Part shown: positions 43,644-52,300 of the stretch, one piece after another | Position numbering within the stretch: the stretch's first letter is position 1 | How the letters are laid out: each line of letters starts with the position of its first letter | Source of the DNA: an uncultured bacterium | GTDB lineage: Bacteria > Bacillota > Clostridia > Lachnospirales > Lachnospiraceae | Length of the DNA stretch: 64,000 nucleotides | Assembly: GCA_947177425.1 (NCBI GenBank) | Contig: CAMWUN010000002.1 | Coordinates: 62,001 to 126,000 of the forward strand | Reading direction: 5' to 3' | The notes under the pieces: model-generated | Databases searched by the model: none | The model's input: the letters and a program-made list of their open reading frames with translations, nothing else | Told to the model about the DNA's origin: nothing | Program-made: the position numbers and the translations under genes

Positions 43644-43672
43644 TTTACAAACTCAATTCAATGTATTATAAT
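43644..43672 (+). promoter_or_regulatory. Promoter of the divergent lacI gene
   Basis: TTTACA (43644-43649) and TATAAT (43667-43672), spacing 17 bp. The start would be about 300 bp before the lacI ATG, leaving a long leader. Confidence 0.7.
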
Positions 43673-43752
43673 GAGTTAAATTGAATAATGCATTGATCAA
43701 ATGAGAAATTTCCGCATAAAGTTCATCCCATTTTCAATGCATTTCACATATT

Positions 43753-43764
43753 TTCATGAAACAT
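43753..43764. promoter_or_regulatory. LacI operator candidate O3
   Basis: TTCATGAAACAT, the reverse complement of O2 at 11 of 12 positions, located in the lacI leader about 125 bp from O2. It may serve autorepression or looping. Confidence 0.55.
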
Positions 43765-43779
43765 TATATGTTTTTACTA

Positions 43780-43982
43780 ATACGATAATTATGGCAGACG
43801 GCAAGGCATCCCCACCGCAGGCAGAGCATCCATCCTGCAGCGCAGCAGGGTTGCCAGCCCTCGCGGCAGTTGACCCATGAGAAGAAATCTACCGCTTATT
43901 CAGCCATAAAATATCAGCGGATAATACGGCTTCCATCTGGCCAGACACCGCCAGAAGGATAGCGCTTAAGGAGGCTTGCATA
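43780..43982 (+). other. GC-rich leader of the lacI gene
   Basis: Unlike the AT-rich promoter part, 43790-43900 is rich in G and C. A 29-codon frame opens at 43790 (begins MADGKASPPQ) and ends at 43879, but no ribosome site precedes it. No known riboswitch or stable terminator was recognised. AAGGAGG near the end is the lacI ribosome site. Confidence 0.35.
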
Positions 43983-44993
43983 ATGAAAAACAATTCCATT
44001 CCAACAATGAAAGACGTCGCCGCAGAAGCCGGCGTCGCCCTTGGCACTGTATCTAAAGTTGTAAACGGTCTGCCCGTAGGCGATTCCTACAGAATCCGTG
44101 TGGAAGATGCCATTAAAAAACTAAATTACCAGGTCAACAGCTATGCACAGGGGCTGAAAGCAAACAAAACGCACACCGTAGCCCTGCTGATTCCTAATAC
44201 AGTACAGCCCTTTTACGCATCCCTTGTTTACCATATTAATCTTTCACTTCTGAAGCGCAAATACCGGATGCTGCTATGTTCCACCGATTATGACACAGGG
44301 CTGGAACAGGAATATATTACTATGGCACAGCAGAACAAGGTAGATGGAATCATTGGGCTTACTTATAATCCAAATTTAATAATTGAAGAAAGCACGCCCT
44401 TTGTGGCCATTGACCGTTCTATGGGGCCCAAAATTCCTTGTGTGGCTTCCGATAATTTTGCCGGAGGGCAGCTTGCCGCCGAAAAGCTGGCTGATTTAGG
44501 CTGTAAAAATGTAGCGTTCTTACGGACAGGATCCTCCCTGACCAATGAACCCAATAAACGCAAAGCAGGCTTTGAAAACGGCTGTCTTTCCCGCAATCTC
44601 AAATATGAGATGAAAATACTTAATGACGGGGAACCTTTTGAGGAATTTGAAAAATTCCTTACAGAGCATATTCACAACGGTAAATTATCTTTTGACGGAA
44701 TTTTCTGCGTAACAGACAGTCTTGCATATTCTATACTGCAGACCCTGCGCAGACTGGACCAAAAAATTCCGGAAGATGTGCAGATAATCGGTTTTGACGG
44801 CATCCGGCATTTAGGAAACAAGGACTATGTATGCTCCACCATTGTACAGCCTGTGTCAGAAATTGCCGAAATGTGTGTTGAACTTCTTCTTCAGGAAAAT
44901 ATGCCCTCCAAACCACCCCTTGTATGTCTACCCGTCACATATGCCTGTGGCGGAACCACATCTGAAATGGCAGAACACTATGAGGAAGTATAA
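43983..44993 (+). CDS. LacI-family regulator of the fructan locus
   Basis: 336 residues. Helix-turn-helix TMKDVAAEAGVALGTVSKVV with the NG...GDSYRIRVEDAI hinge region NYQVNSYAQGLKANKT, then a sugar-binding effector domain (VALLIPNTVQPFYASLV; IIGFDGIRHLGNKDYVCSTI). AAGGAGG precedes the ATG. It is divergent from the importer/GH32 operon, and three operator candidates lie between. It probably represses the operon in the absence of a fructose-containing inducer. Confidence 0.92.
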   Translation: MKNNSIPTMKDVAAEAGVALGTVSKVVNGLPVGDSYRIRVEDAIKKLNYQVNSYAQGLKANKTHTVALLIPNTVQPFYASLVYHINLSLLKRKYRMLLCSTDYDTGLEQEYITMAQQNKVDGIIGLTYNPNLIIEESTPFVAIDRSMGPKIPCVASDNFAGGQLAAEKLADLGCKNVAFLRTGSSLTNEPNKRKAGFENGCLSRNLKYEMKILNDGEPFEEFEKFLTEHIHNGKLSFDGIFCVTDSLAYSILQTLRRLDQKIPEDVQIIGFDGIRHLGNKDYVCSTIVQPVSEIAEMCVELLLQENMPSKPPLVCLPVTYACGGTTSEMAEHYEEV

Positions 44994-45022
44994 ATGAGTA
45001 CGGAGAAATGAGGGAACAGACA

Positions 45023-45766
45023 ATGCGTATTGGAAATTTAGAAGATCTGGACAAATCAGCAAAATCAGAAAACTGGAATCCGCCGCCCGAAACAGCACCC
45101 CAGGGCAGATATAAAAAATGGAAAAACTGGTGGTATTATTATAAATGGTATGTGGTATGCGGTATGATTCTCCTGGGAATTGCCGGAAATATAGCCGGAA
45201 GCGCCTTAGGCCTATGGCAGAAAACCCCTGATTTCCAGATAGCATATATTGGGAAAGCCGAACTCCCGCAGGATACCATATCCGCTTTGGAACAGGCATT
45301 CCAGTCCATAGCATCAGATTTCAACGGGGACGGAACAATTACTGTCCAGATTAATCAGTATATAGACGGCATCACCAATCCCGACGGGGATACTGCGTAT
45401 TATGAATACGCCTCTGAAATCGCCCTGATTGGCGATATCTCAGATTGTGACAGCTATTTCTTTTTAATGGATGACCCTAACCAGTTCCAGCGGGAATTCC
45501 AGCTCCTTGCTTCCCCCGACGGAAGCTGCCCGGACAGCGCCGATTATTCCGTTGACGATAAAGTCATCGCCTGGCAGGACTGTCCCGTCTTCTCCCGCAT
45601 GGAACTTGGCTCGTATTCCGCCATCGTAGCAGGAGAAACCAGGTCAGGGCAAAACCAGGAACTCCTTTCCGGGCTTTTTCTTGGAAGGCGTTGCTTTTTC
45701 ACCGGCGACACCGCAAAGTATGCTGATAAATGCAGTGAATTATGGGATTACATACACCGATTTTAA
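45023..45766 (+). CDS. Unknown membrane-anchored protein
   Basis: 247 residues from the ATG at 45023 (GAGGG 8 nt upstream); an ATG five codons earlier has too short a spacing. A charged cytoplasmic N-terminus, then aromatic WKNWWYYYKWYVVCGM and a single membrane helix (about 37-58), then an extracellular domain. The latter contains DFNGDGTITVQIN, resembling a calcium-binding EF-hand/dockerin loop (DxNxDG). I do not recognise a family; similar short membrane proteins are common in Lachnospiraceae. It may be co-transcribed with the lipoprotein gene 21 bp downstream. Confidence 0.6.
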   Translation: MRIGNLEDLDKSAKSENWNPPPETAPQGRYKKWKNWWYYYKWYVVCGMILLGIAGNIAGSALGLWQKTPDFQIAYIGKAELPQDTISALEQAFQSIASDFNGDGTITVQINQYIDGITNPDGDTAYYEYASEIALIGDISDCDSYFFLMDDPNQFQREFQLLASPDGSCPDSADYSVDDKVIAWQDCPVFSRMELGSYSAIVAGETRSGQNQELLSGLFLGRRCFFTGDTAKYADKCSELWDYIHRF

Positions 45767-45787
45767 GATTGAAAAGGAGATAGCGCA

Positions 45788-46414
45788 ATGAAATTAAGAT
45801 TTTTACCCTGTATTCTTTCTATTGTTTTTATGCTGACCGGCTGTTCCGCTTCCCTTTTCCCGGAAGAAGAAAAACAAGACACCTGGGCAAATTCAGGCTC
45901 TATAGCAATTGGCCACAGCCTGACAATCCAAAACAGCGATAACAAGTTTTCTCTTCTCGACAATATAGACGTTCTGTCTGCCGAAGGATTGTATTATGCT
46001 GCATGGACTATGGGCAGTTGCGAGCCTTATGTAAACAGCGAAGGAGACACGGTTGATTTATATGACGCCCACCTTTATCTTCTTCTGGGCGAATACCCGG
46101 ACAGCAGCGAGGCCCAAAACAACATGGGAAAATGGATTGACGCCGGGAAAACAAATTACGAAATTATTGAAGAAGAGGAAACCGTCTGTAACGGCCAGGC
46201 TTATCATCTGCTTACCTATAACTGTATCAGCGAAGGCAATCCATATGACCGCGGCATATCCGCCTTTGGAATATGCCGCAATAATGCCGTGTGCATAGAA
46301 CTTACCTGCCGGGAAAATTTCGGGCAGGATTTAAGAGCCATTATGATTAACTTCTTAAATAACTGTACATATTCGGACACTGCTACGGCCCTGCCACTGG
46401 CTGCAGATACTTAA
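45788..46414 (+). CDS. Unknown lipoprotein
   Basis: 208 residues, AAGGAG before the ATG. The signal peptide ends VFMLTGCSAS, a good lipobox, so the protein is lipid-anchored outside the membrane. The rest has no recognised domain; there are three further cysteines (SCEP, VCNGQ, NCISE) that could form disulfides. The neighbour upstream is also an envelope protein. Function unknown. Confidence 0.65.
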   Translation: MKLRFLPCILSIVFMLTGCSASLFPEEEKQDTWANSGSIAIGHSLTIQNSDNKFSLLDNIDVLSAEGLYYAAWTMGSCEPYVNSEGDTVDLYDAHLYLLLGEYPDSSEAQNNMGKWIDAGKTNYEIIEEEETVCNGQAYHLLTYNCISEGNPYDRGISAFGICRNNAVCIELTCRENFGQDLRAIMINFLNNCTYSDTATALPLAADT

Positions 46415-46433
46415 TTTTCTGATATATGGCACG

Positions 46434-46467
46434 AAAATTCCCCGACAGAATATCCACTGCCGGGGAA
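46434..46467 (-). terminator. Terminator of the giant flagellin gene
   Basis: TTCCCCG/CGGGGAA stem (46438-46444, 46461-46467) with a 16-nt loop; on the minus strand it is followed by TTTT. It lies 40 bp after the flagellin stop. Confidence 0.7.
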
Positions 46468-46508
46468 AAGAAATACAATTATGCTGTACTTAGTCTGCTG
46501 TCAAAAGC

Positions 46509-49500
46509 TTAACGGAGCAGGTCTATTACATTCTGTGCCTGCTGGTTTGCCTGTGCAACGATGGTCTGGGACGCCTGCGACATAAAATTATTCTTGGCTT
46601 GTTCCATCACCTCATATGCCATATCTGCATCCCGGATAGCCGCCTCGCTTACCTGGGTATTTTCAATAATATTGTTGTTATTGTCAATAGTATGCTCCAA
46701 ACGGTTCTGCATGGAACCATAAGTGCTTCGTTTAGAACTTACCAGATTAAGCGCCTCTTTCACACGGTCAATGGATTTTTCCGCATACTTTGGTCTGCTT
46801 ATGGTGATGGTATTCACCCCTAAGGCAGCGGAACTGACGCGGGTGCGGAGCATCTCCACCACATCCTTTGTTTCTGTTCCCACCAGAATGAGCATGGGAT
46901 CCCGCCCCTCTCTTCCTGTTTCCTCTAGGAACATGGCAACTCTTGCGCTTCCTCCAATATCCGTTATGGTATGAGTGCCTACCACCTTGTGGGAAATTTT
47001 CAGTGCGCCGTTTTCCATAGTCGCCTTTAAAGGCGCTTTATTACCGTCATCGTCTCCATTTTCAAACAGGTCGTTGAGCATATCCACAAATTCCTGTCCG
47101 GTATATGGTTTGTTCTCCGGGAAGGTATACTTGTAGGGCACATTATCCGCCGAAAAGGTAAATACATTCTGCCCTTCCTTAAAAGTAATGCCCTTGGATA
47201 TATCTTTTGTTCCGACAATATAAGTTTCCTTTGGCTTTCCGGTAGTTTTGTAAAATACAAAGCTGGCCGCGCTGCCACGGATACCGTCTAAGACATACTG
47301 GCCTTTATCCGGCGCCTTGTCCTGTTTTCTTTCCACGGCAATCTGCAATGCCCTGTCATCAATGGCGCCTACAACACCTGTATTTTTTCCGCCTACTGTT
47401 ACCTTCACATCAAAATCATCCAGACCTTCCGCATCAAATTTCTCCTGTATCTTGTCCTGCAAAACGGCGGCAAGTTCATCTCCAGTATACACGCCTTCAG
47501 GAATCGTTATATCCATCTGCTTTTTGAAATTATTTGCAGAGTCTGCACTGCCAGTATGCTCAAAGTCAAAGGTAAACACATCGTTGACGTCAGAGAATAT
47601 CTCCACAGGCTCTGCCATTAAATCCTTACGGCCTATGATATAAGCAGCATTGTAGTCGCTGTCGGTGTATGTACCTTCCTTAATATAACTGTAAGGATTT
47701 TTTACTGTTGTTTTACATAAAAGCACATCCATGTTAAAACTGCCTGATGCATTTATGGAATTGCTTTCAGCAATAAGTCTGAAATTTCCGTTCTGAGTAA
47801 TTTCTGCAGTAACCTTCCCCTTTAGATTTGAACTGTCAATGCTGGCCTGCACAGCAGCCCTTAACGCCTCTCTGGTAGTATAGGTACCTTCCGGTATCGT
47901 TAATTCAATATCACCGTCACCGTTTCCAATATTTAAAGTCAGTTTATTGTTATTACTGTCCAAGGTTACATTTTCTGAAATTGCGCCATATGATGTTAAA
48001 GTAGCCTTGCTCATTGTTGAAATACTATGTGTAGTAGTTTTTGTCTCTGAACCCAGCATTGCCCACCATGCGGAATTTGAAGAATTTACATTGGTATTTT
48101 CAATTCTCCAATTACCATCAGATACAGTGGAAGGCGGCGTAGAAGTAAAAGTCAGCACTCCCGACGCACTATTATAAGATACCTTTGTATCTTTCAGGTA
48201 AATATCGCTGCTGTTGGCAAACTGATAATTCATTTCAGCCACAAGACCTGCCATATCATAAGTACCGCTCCTTAAGGTGATTGCCTTGTCACCAACCCGT
48301 GTATAAAACCACATCTTATTTTTCACGTCATCAATTTTAATAGGTTTTGAACGCATATCCGCAGGTATTGTAGCGGTGGACACCGCATTCACTTTTTTGA
48401 TCTCGGTGGACCCCTGGGGACGTTCTATACTACCAATCGTATTTGTAAAACTCCCGCCGCGCAAAGATGTAGACGAACCCATAAACAGCTTTTTATATGT
48501 ATCATTTTTCTGGCTGTCACCCACAAAATCAATTTTTTGTATATCTTTCGTTAACCCCTTTATTGCAATACCATTTCCACTAGAAACAAATTCAATTTTA
48601 TCTTTTATTCCAGAGAAAAAGATTTCATTCTTTATTTTATTATTTATTTCAGTAATTAAAGCATTGCGGTCCTGATAATCCCCGCCCAGGCCATCTATTG
48701 TAATCTGTTTACCATTAGGATTTGCAGCATCGTAAACATTAAATGTTAATTTAGCATCTGCAGGCAGACTGATTTTTCCGTTTAAAACCGCACTTCCCGT
48801 AAGCTGTGCATCCCGCCCGGACGATGTGCTGGGCAGATATCTTGTGGAAAGAAATAAAGCGTCATATGCATTGGCATAAACAGTATTCGTAGTAGTATCA
48901 AATTCAATACGACTGTCTGTACCGCTTACCCTGCTTATTAACCGTAAGCGATAAGGATTGTAAGAATAAGTTGACGCATATACTTCATTTTCTAATCCTG
49001 CCGCTTTAATTTTAGTGTTAATTTCAGTGGCAAGTTCAGAAATCGTATACTCCTTATTATCCAGTTTAATTTCAGTGAAATTTGCAGCCGTATTTACCTT
49101 GAGACTCAAAGTGTTATTTGTATCATCTATCTTTATTTTTGTTGTTGAACCGGATTGATAACGTGCATCGCCTATAATGCTTGCAGTCGTTCCGCCCGAA
49201 GAACTTCCATATTTTATATTATCATAAAACACAGAAGAATATACGGGCTTCGTGGACTCCAGCTTAAACATATTTCCCTTAAGTCCGGTAATGCTTATGG
49301 ATGGATCCTCTCCTTTGATCTGGATACTGGAACTTCCATACTCCATAGCCCTGACATCACTGGCATCGGGATGCTTGGCCAGTTCCGCGTTAAGGTAATC
49401 GATCATCTGGGAACGGGTATATGCCCCCGCGGGAATTTTCATGGAAACATAGTTTACCGTATTCATTTTTTCTATGTAGAATCCAAGTTCATCATTTTGA

Positions 49501-50330
49501 CCATTGGTAATAATCAACGGGTCTGTCATTCCAAATACTGTTGTCCCCAGCAGATTAACGGAAGAACTGCCCGTAGAATAATCATAGAGAAGATAAGAAA
49601 GAGAGCCGTCTATCGTGGCAATTTCCGCAGGTCCCCCATCAGGTCTTTCAAAATTCAGGTTGCAGTAACCGCTGTCCGTCAGTTCAAACATGAATCCCGG
49701 ATTACAGGGCGAAAGCTTAGCCATGGCATCGTCGATTTCGTCCATTAATTCCTGCGTGGTATAAGAACCTGCCGGAATAGTAAGGGTATATTCATTAGGG
49801 TTGTACTGCTTGGGAAGATGTATGTTGAGCTCATTCTCCATTTCCGGGACTATGTGCTGCTGATTATCATCCCACTTTCTGTTTCCTGCAATCTGGTAAA
49901 AGGAATCTTCATGCTCTTCAAATACAGGCATCGCATTATACTGGGTATCGTTATTGATACGGTCAATCTCGGTGCGGAGCTGGTCAAACTCATTGTTCAG
50001 CGCAATGCGATCGTTTTCTGTACAGGTATCATTGAGCGACTTAATTGCAAGTACATTCATACGTTGAAGCAGGTCATGTACTTCATGCATAGAGCCATCA
50101 GCAACCTGGGCAAAAGAGATACCGTCCTGTGCATTAGCTGTTCCCTGTGTAAGGCCGCGGATCTGCCGGCGCATCTTTTCGGAAATGGCTAATCCCGCCG
50201 CATCATCTGCGGCTCTGTTAATCCGGTATCCGGAAGATAACTTTTCCGTTGTCTTCTTGGTCCTTTTGTCATTAATCAGGAATTGCCGGTTAGCGCCAAT
50301 GGCAAGCATATTACTTTGAATGGATATCAT
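46509..50330 (-). CDS. Giant flagellin with repeated central domains
   Basis: About 1,273 residues from the ATG following GGGGG; the 30 upstream in-frame codons belong to the leader. The N-terminal D0/D1 (1-150) has KTTEKLSSGYRINRAADDAA and LQRMNVLAIKS. The C-terminal D1/D0 (last 130) has IRDADMAYEVMEQAKNNF and ends VIDLLR. Both are canonical flagellin. The centre, near 990 residues, contains eight modules at about residues 180, 297, 422, 543, 683, 808, 940 and 1070. Each has a version of IPxGxYTxxELxxxIN (IPAGSYTTQELMDEI, IPEGTYTTREALRAA, IPEGVYTGDELAAVL). It builds a filament with very large surface domains. No other flagellar gene is in the window. Confidence 0.93.
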   Translation of the reverse strand: MISIQSNMLAIGANRQFLINDKRTKKTTEKLSSGYRINRAADDAAGLAISEKMRRQIRGLTQGTANAQDGISFAQVADGSMHEVHDLLQRMNVLAIKSLNDTCTENDRIALNNEFDQLRTEIDRINNDTQYNAMPVFEEHEDSFYQIAGNRKWDDNQQHIVPEMENELNIHLPKQYNPNEYTLTIPAGSYTTQELMDEIDDAMAKLSPCNPGFMFELTDSGYCNLNFERPDGGPAEIATIDGSLSYLLYDYSTGSSSVNLLGTTVFGMTDPLIITNGQNDELGFYIEKMNTVNYVSMKIPAGAYTRSQMIDYLNAELAKHPDASDVRAMEYGSSSIQIKGEDPSISITGLKGNMFKLESTKPVYSSVFYDNIKYGSSSGGTTASIIGDARYQSGSTTKIKIDDTNNTLSLKVNTAANFTEIKLDNKEYTISELATEINTKIKAAGLENEVYASTYSYNPYRLRLISRVSGTDSRIEFDTTTNTVYANAYDALFLSTRYLPSTSSGRDAQLTGSAVLNGKISLPADAKLTFNVYDAANPNGKQITIDGLGGDYQDRNALITEINNKIKNEIFFSGIKDKIEFVSSGNGIAIKGLTKDIQKIDFVGDSQKNDTYKKLFMGSSTSLRGGSFTNTIGSIERPQGSTEIKKVNAVSTATIPADMRSKPIKIDDVKNKMWFYTRVGDKAITLRSGTYDMAGLVAEMNYQFANSSDIYLKDTKVSYNSASGVLTFTSTPPSTVSDGNWRIENTNVNSSNSAWWAMLGSETKTTTHSISTMSKATLTSYGAISENVTLDSNNNKLTLNIGNGDGDIELTIPEGTYTTREALRAAVQASIDSSNLKGKVTAEITQNGNFRLIAESNSINASGSFNMDVLLCKTTVKNPYSYIKEGTYTDSDYNAAYIIGRKDLMAEPVEIFSDVNDVFTFDFEHTGSADSANNFKKQMDITIPEGVYTGDELAAVLQDKIQEKFDAEGLDDFDVKVTVGGKNTGVVGAIDDRALQIAVERKQDKAPDKGQYVLDGIRGSAASFVFYKTTGKPKETYIVGTKDISKGITFKEGQNVFTFSADNVPYKYTFPENKPYTGQEFVDMLNDLFENGDDDGNKAPLKATMENGALKISHKVVGTHTITDIGGSARVAMFLEETGREGRDPMLILVGTETKDVVEMLRTRVSSAALGVNTITISRPKYAEKSIDRVKEALNLVSSKRSTYGSMQNRLEHTIDNNNNIIENTQVSEAAIRDADMAYEVMEQAKNNFMSQASQTIVAQANQQAQNVIDLLR

Positions 50331-50432
50331 AATATTTATCCCCCTGACTGTATAATTTTTAGACCGTGAATTGTGCGGAATATCCGTTTTTTTCACATAG
50401 ATATTGGTAGAATTTTCCACCTTTTAAACGTA

Positions 50433-50462
50433 ATGATATCGTAAAAAAGACGCCATAGTCAA
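50433..50462 (-). promoter_or_regulatory. Flagellin promoter
   Basis: Minus strand TTGACT (50457-50462) and TATCAT (50433-50438), 18-bp spacing, fits the vegetative sigma factor. The overlapping ACGATAT resembles the sigma-28 -10 (CCGATAT), but the TAAA -35 expected for sigma-28 is not seen at the right distance. The leader to the ATG is about 95 nt. Confidence 0.5.
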
Positions 50463-50500
50463 TTACCTATAGTTCTATAAACCATTACCATTAAGTCTAA

Positions 50501-50556
50501 ATAACAAAAAATTCAAAGCAAACGGTTTTATTATTCCATTATACTTTGAATTTTTT
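50501..50556 (-). terminator. Terminator of the Opp/hydrolase operon
   Basis: Perfect 13-bp stem AAAAAATTCAAAG/CTTTGAATTTTTT with a 25-nt loop, just after the esterase/MBL gene. On the minus strand it ends in TTTTTTG. It separates that operon from the flagellin gene. Confidence 0.75.
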
Positions 50557-50568
50557 CATTTTATCCAG

Positions 50569-52293
50569 TCAGGCATTTACTTTTCTGATATCATAGATTA
50601 CTTTAATGTCTGCATAATCCATTTCCCGAAGGTAAGGAATATCCTCAGGATTGTCCTTATGCCTGTCAGGTTCATGGGGCATCCGCCTTGCATATACAGT
50701 AGATTCCCCTGTCTCCTGTTTATCCGGCCTCTCCTGATCTCCTGCCGGTTTTCCCTCGTGTCCTTCCAGAATATACTTCATGTTTTCCTGCAGGCGGACA
50801 ATAATATCCTTTTCCCCTCTCCCGGGTCCCCCATACAGCACTTTAATCTCATCCATCCTGGAATGCAGTTTTCCAAGCATCTGATAAACATGTTCCACGC
50901 TGCCGTTCAGCGCTTTTCCGAAAGGCATACACAGTTCGTCCCCACAGAACAAAATACCCTCCCGCTTATCCAGGAACATAAGACTGCCTGCCGCATGGTC
51001 TGGAAAGCTGATAGTCTCTATTTCCCTTCCGCCTAAGTCAAACACATACCCTTCATCAATAACAACTACCGGATAATCCCTGGGAAAATCTATTCCAGAA
51101 AAGCTGGGAAACGGAATTGTCGCTAAATGCTGCGTTTCTTTTGACATATAGGCACTGTCAAAATAGCAGTTATTTGCCGTATGGTCAAAATGGTCATGGG
51201 TATTCACAATACGCTTTACCGGCTTATCCGTCAGGCTCTGGCAAAACGCTCTCGTATTTCCGCACCCGTATCCGCTGTCAATTACAAGCGCTTCGTTTTC
51301 GCCCTCCACAAGATAAAAGTAATCGCCATCGCTGGCAATCTGCCATGTTCCCGGCGCAATTTCCGCCACACGATAATGGGGCACATCCATGGGAAGCCGG
51401 ATCCCCTCTTCATCTTCAAGAAGCACTTCATGTTTGCACGAAAAATCAATTCTGTATCTGCTCTGGGCAAACAGCCAGTCCTGTATCGATTCCAGATTAT
51501 AGGCGTGTGCCCATGTATTTACGTGGTATGCCCCCGGAAAAGGTCTTTCTCCCTCTGGCAGTACACTATCCTTTTCATACCATGTAAAGAAGATATGCTC
51601 TCCTGCCCTCGCAATTTCCCTTACTCTGTTATTCTGCTCTTCTAAAGAAGCTTTGGCATCCAGGGTTCCTCTTATTACCCGTCCTCCCTGCTTTTCCACC
51701 TGCTCCATGCACGCGCCCATGATTGGGAAAGCCTTTTCGTCCATTTCCGATACCAGAATCCATATATTTTCATTTTTTACTGCACCCATGACAGCAGGGT
51801 TCCATTGTCCTGCAACCAAAAAACATCCTGCAAAAAAACCGGGATTTTTAAGCATCAGATCACAGAGCATCATACAGCCCATGGACTGTCCCGTACCATA
51901 AATCCTTTTTTCATCAATGGGATATCTTCCCAGCAATTCCCGTACCAGCTCTATGGTTGCATCTGCCTCCCAGGTAACTTCAAAAGAATCGTTTGCTGCT
52001 TTATCCGGATACCAGGGTGCCAGAACAAAACAGGCATGACGCTGCTGTGCACGCTTTTTTGCCCATACGGTAGCTCCGTTCCCCTGTATAAGGGGCGCCA
52101 TAATACCCATGGAGCAGGAACCCGCGTCATGCATAAACAGCACAAGGGGATAAGTCTTTCCTTCTTCTATCTCCAAGGGGCAAAAGAGATGATATGCCAG
52201 CCGTCTGCCGCCTTGGGCTTCAAAACTGAACTCCCTGAATCCTTCTGCCCCAAATCCTTCTTCTCTTAATGCTTCTATATTCTGCATTTTCAT
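50569..52293 (-). CDS. Fusion of an alpha/beta-hydrolase esterase and a metallo-beta-lactamase domain
   Basis: 574 residues from the ATG after GAGGTGGAA. Residues 1-280 are an alpha/beta hydrolase of the polyhydroxybutyrate-depolymerase/PHB-esterase kind: LVLFMHDAGS, nucleophile elbow GTGQSMGCMML, and an acidic EMDEK and late NTWAHAYN His. Residues 300-500 are a metallo-beta-lactamase fold: NTHDHFDHTANN, FPDHAAGS, LFCGDEL. The final metal His, usually in GHG, is missing; the site reads YGGPGRG. A low-complexity charged tail follows. No signal peptide. The pairing of the two domains in one chain is unusual. It is the last gene of the peptide-importer operon. Confidence 0.8.
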   Translation of the reverse strand: MKMQNIEALREEGFGAEGFREFSFEAQGGRRLAYHLFCPLEIEEGKTYPLVLFMHDAGSCSMGIMAPLIQGNGATVWAKKRAQQRHACFVLAPWYPDKAANDSFEVTWEADATIELVRELLGRYPIDEKRIYGTGQSMGCMMLCDLMLKNPGFFAGCFLVAGQWNPAVMGAVKNENIWILVSEMDEKAFPIMGACMEQVEKQGGRVIRGTLDAKASLEEQNNRVREIARAGEHIFFTWYEKDSVLPEGERPFPGAYHVNTWAHAYNLESIQDWLFAQSRYRIDFSCKHEVLLEDEEGIRLPMDVPHYRVAEIAPGTWQIASDGDYFYLVEGENEALVIDSGYGCGNTRAFCQSLTDKPVKRIVNTHDHFDHTANNCYFDSAYMSKETQHLATIPFPSFSGIDFPRDYPVVVIDEGYVFDLGGREIETISFPDHAAGSLMFLDKREGILFCGDELCMPFGKALNGSVEHVYQMLGKLHSRMDEIKVLYGGPGRGEKDIIVRLQENMKYILEGHEGKPAGDQERPDKQETGESTVYARRMPHEPDRHKDNPEDIPYLREMDYADIKVIYDIRKVNA

Positions 52294-52300
52294 TTCCACC

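Noticed and set aside
43790-43879. 29-codon frame in the lacI leader as a regulatory peptide
   Set aside because: No ribosome site precedes it and the sequence resembles no leader peptide; the frame may be chance in a GC-rich block.
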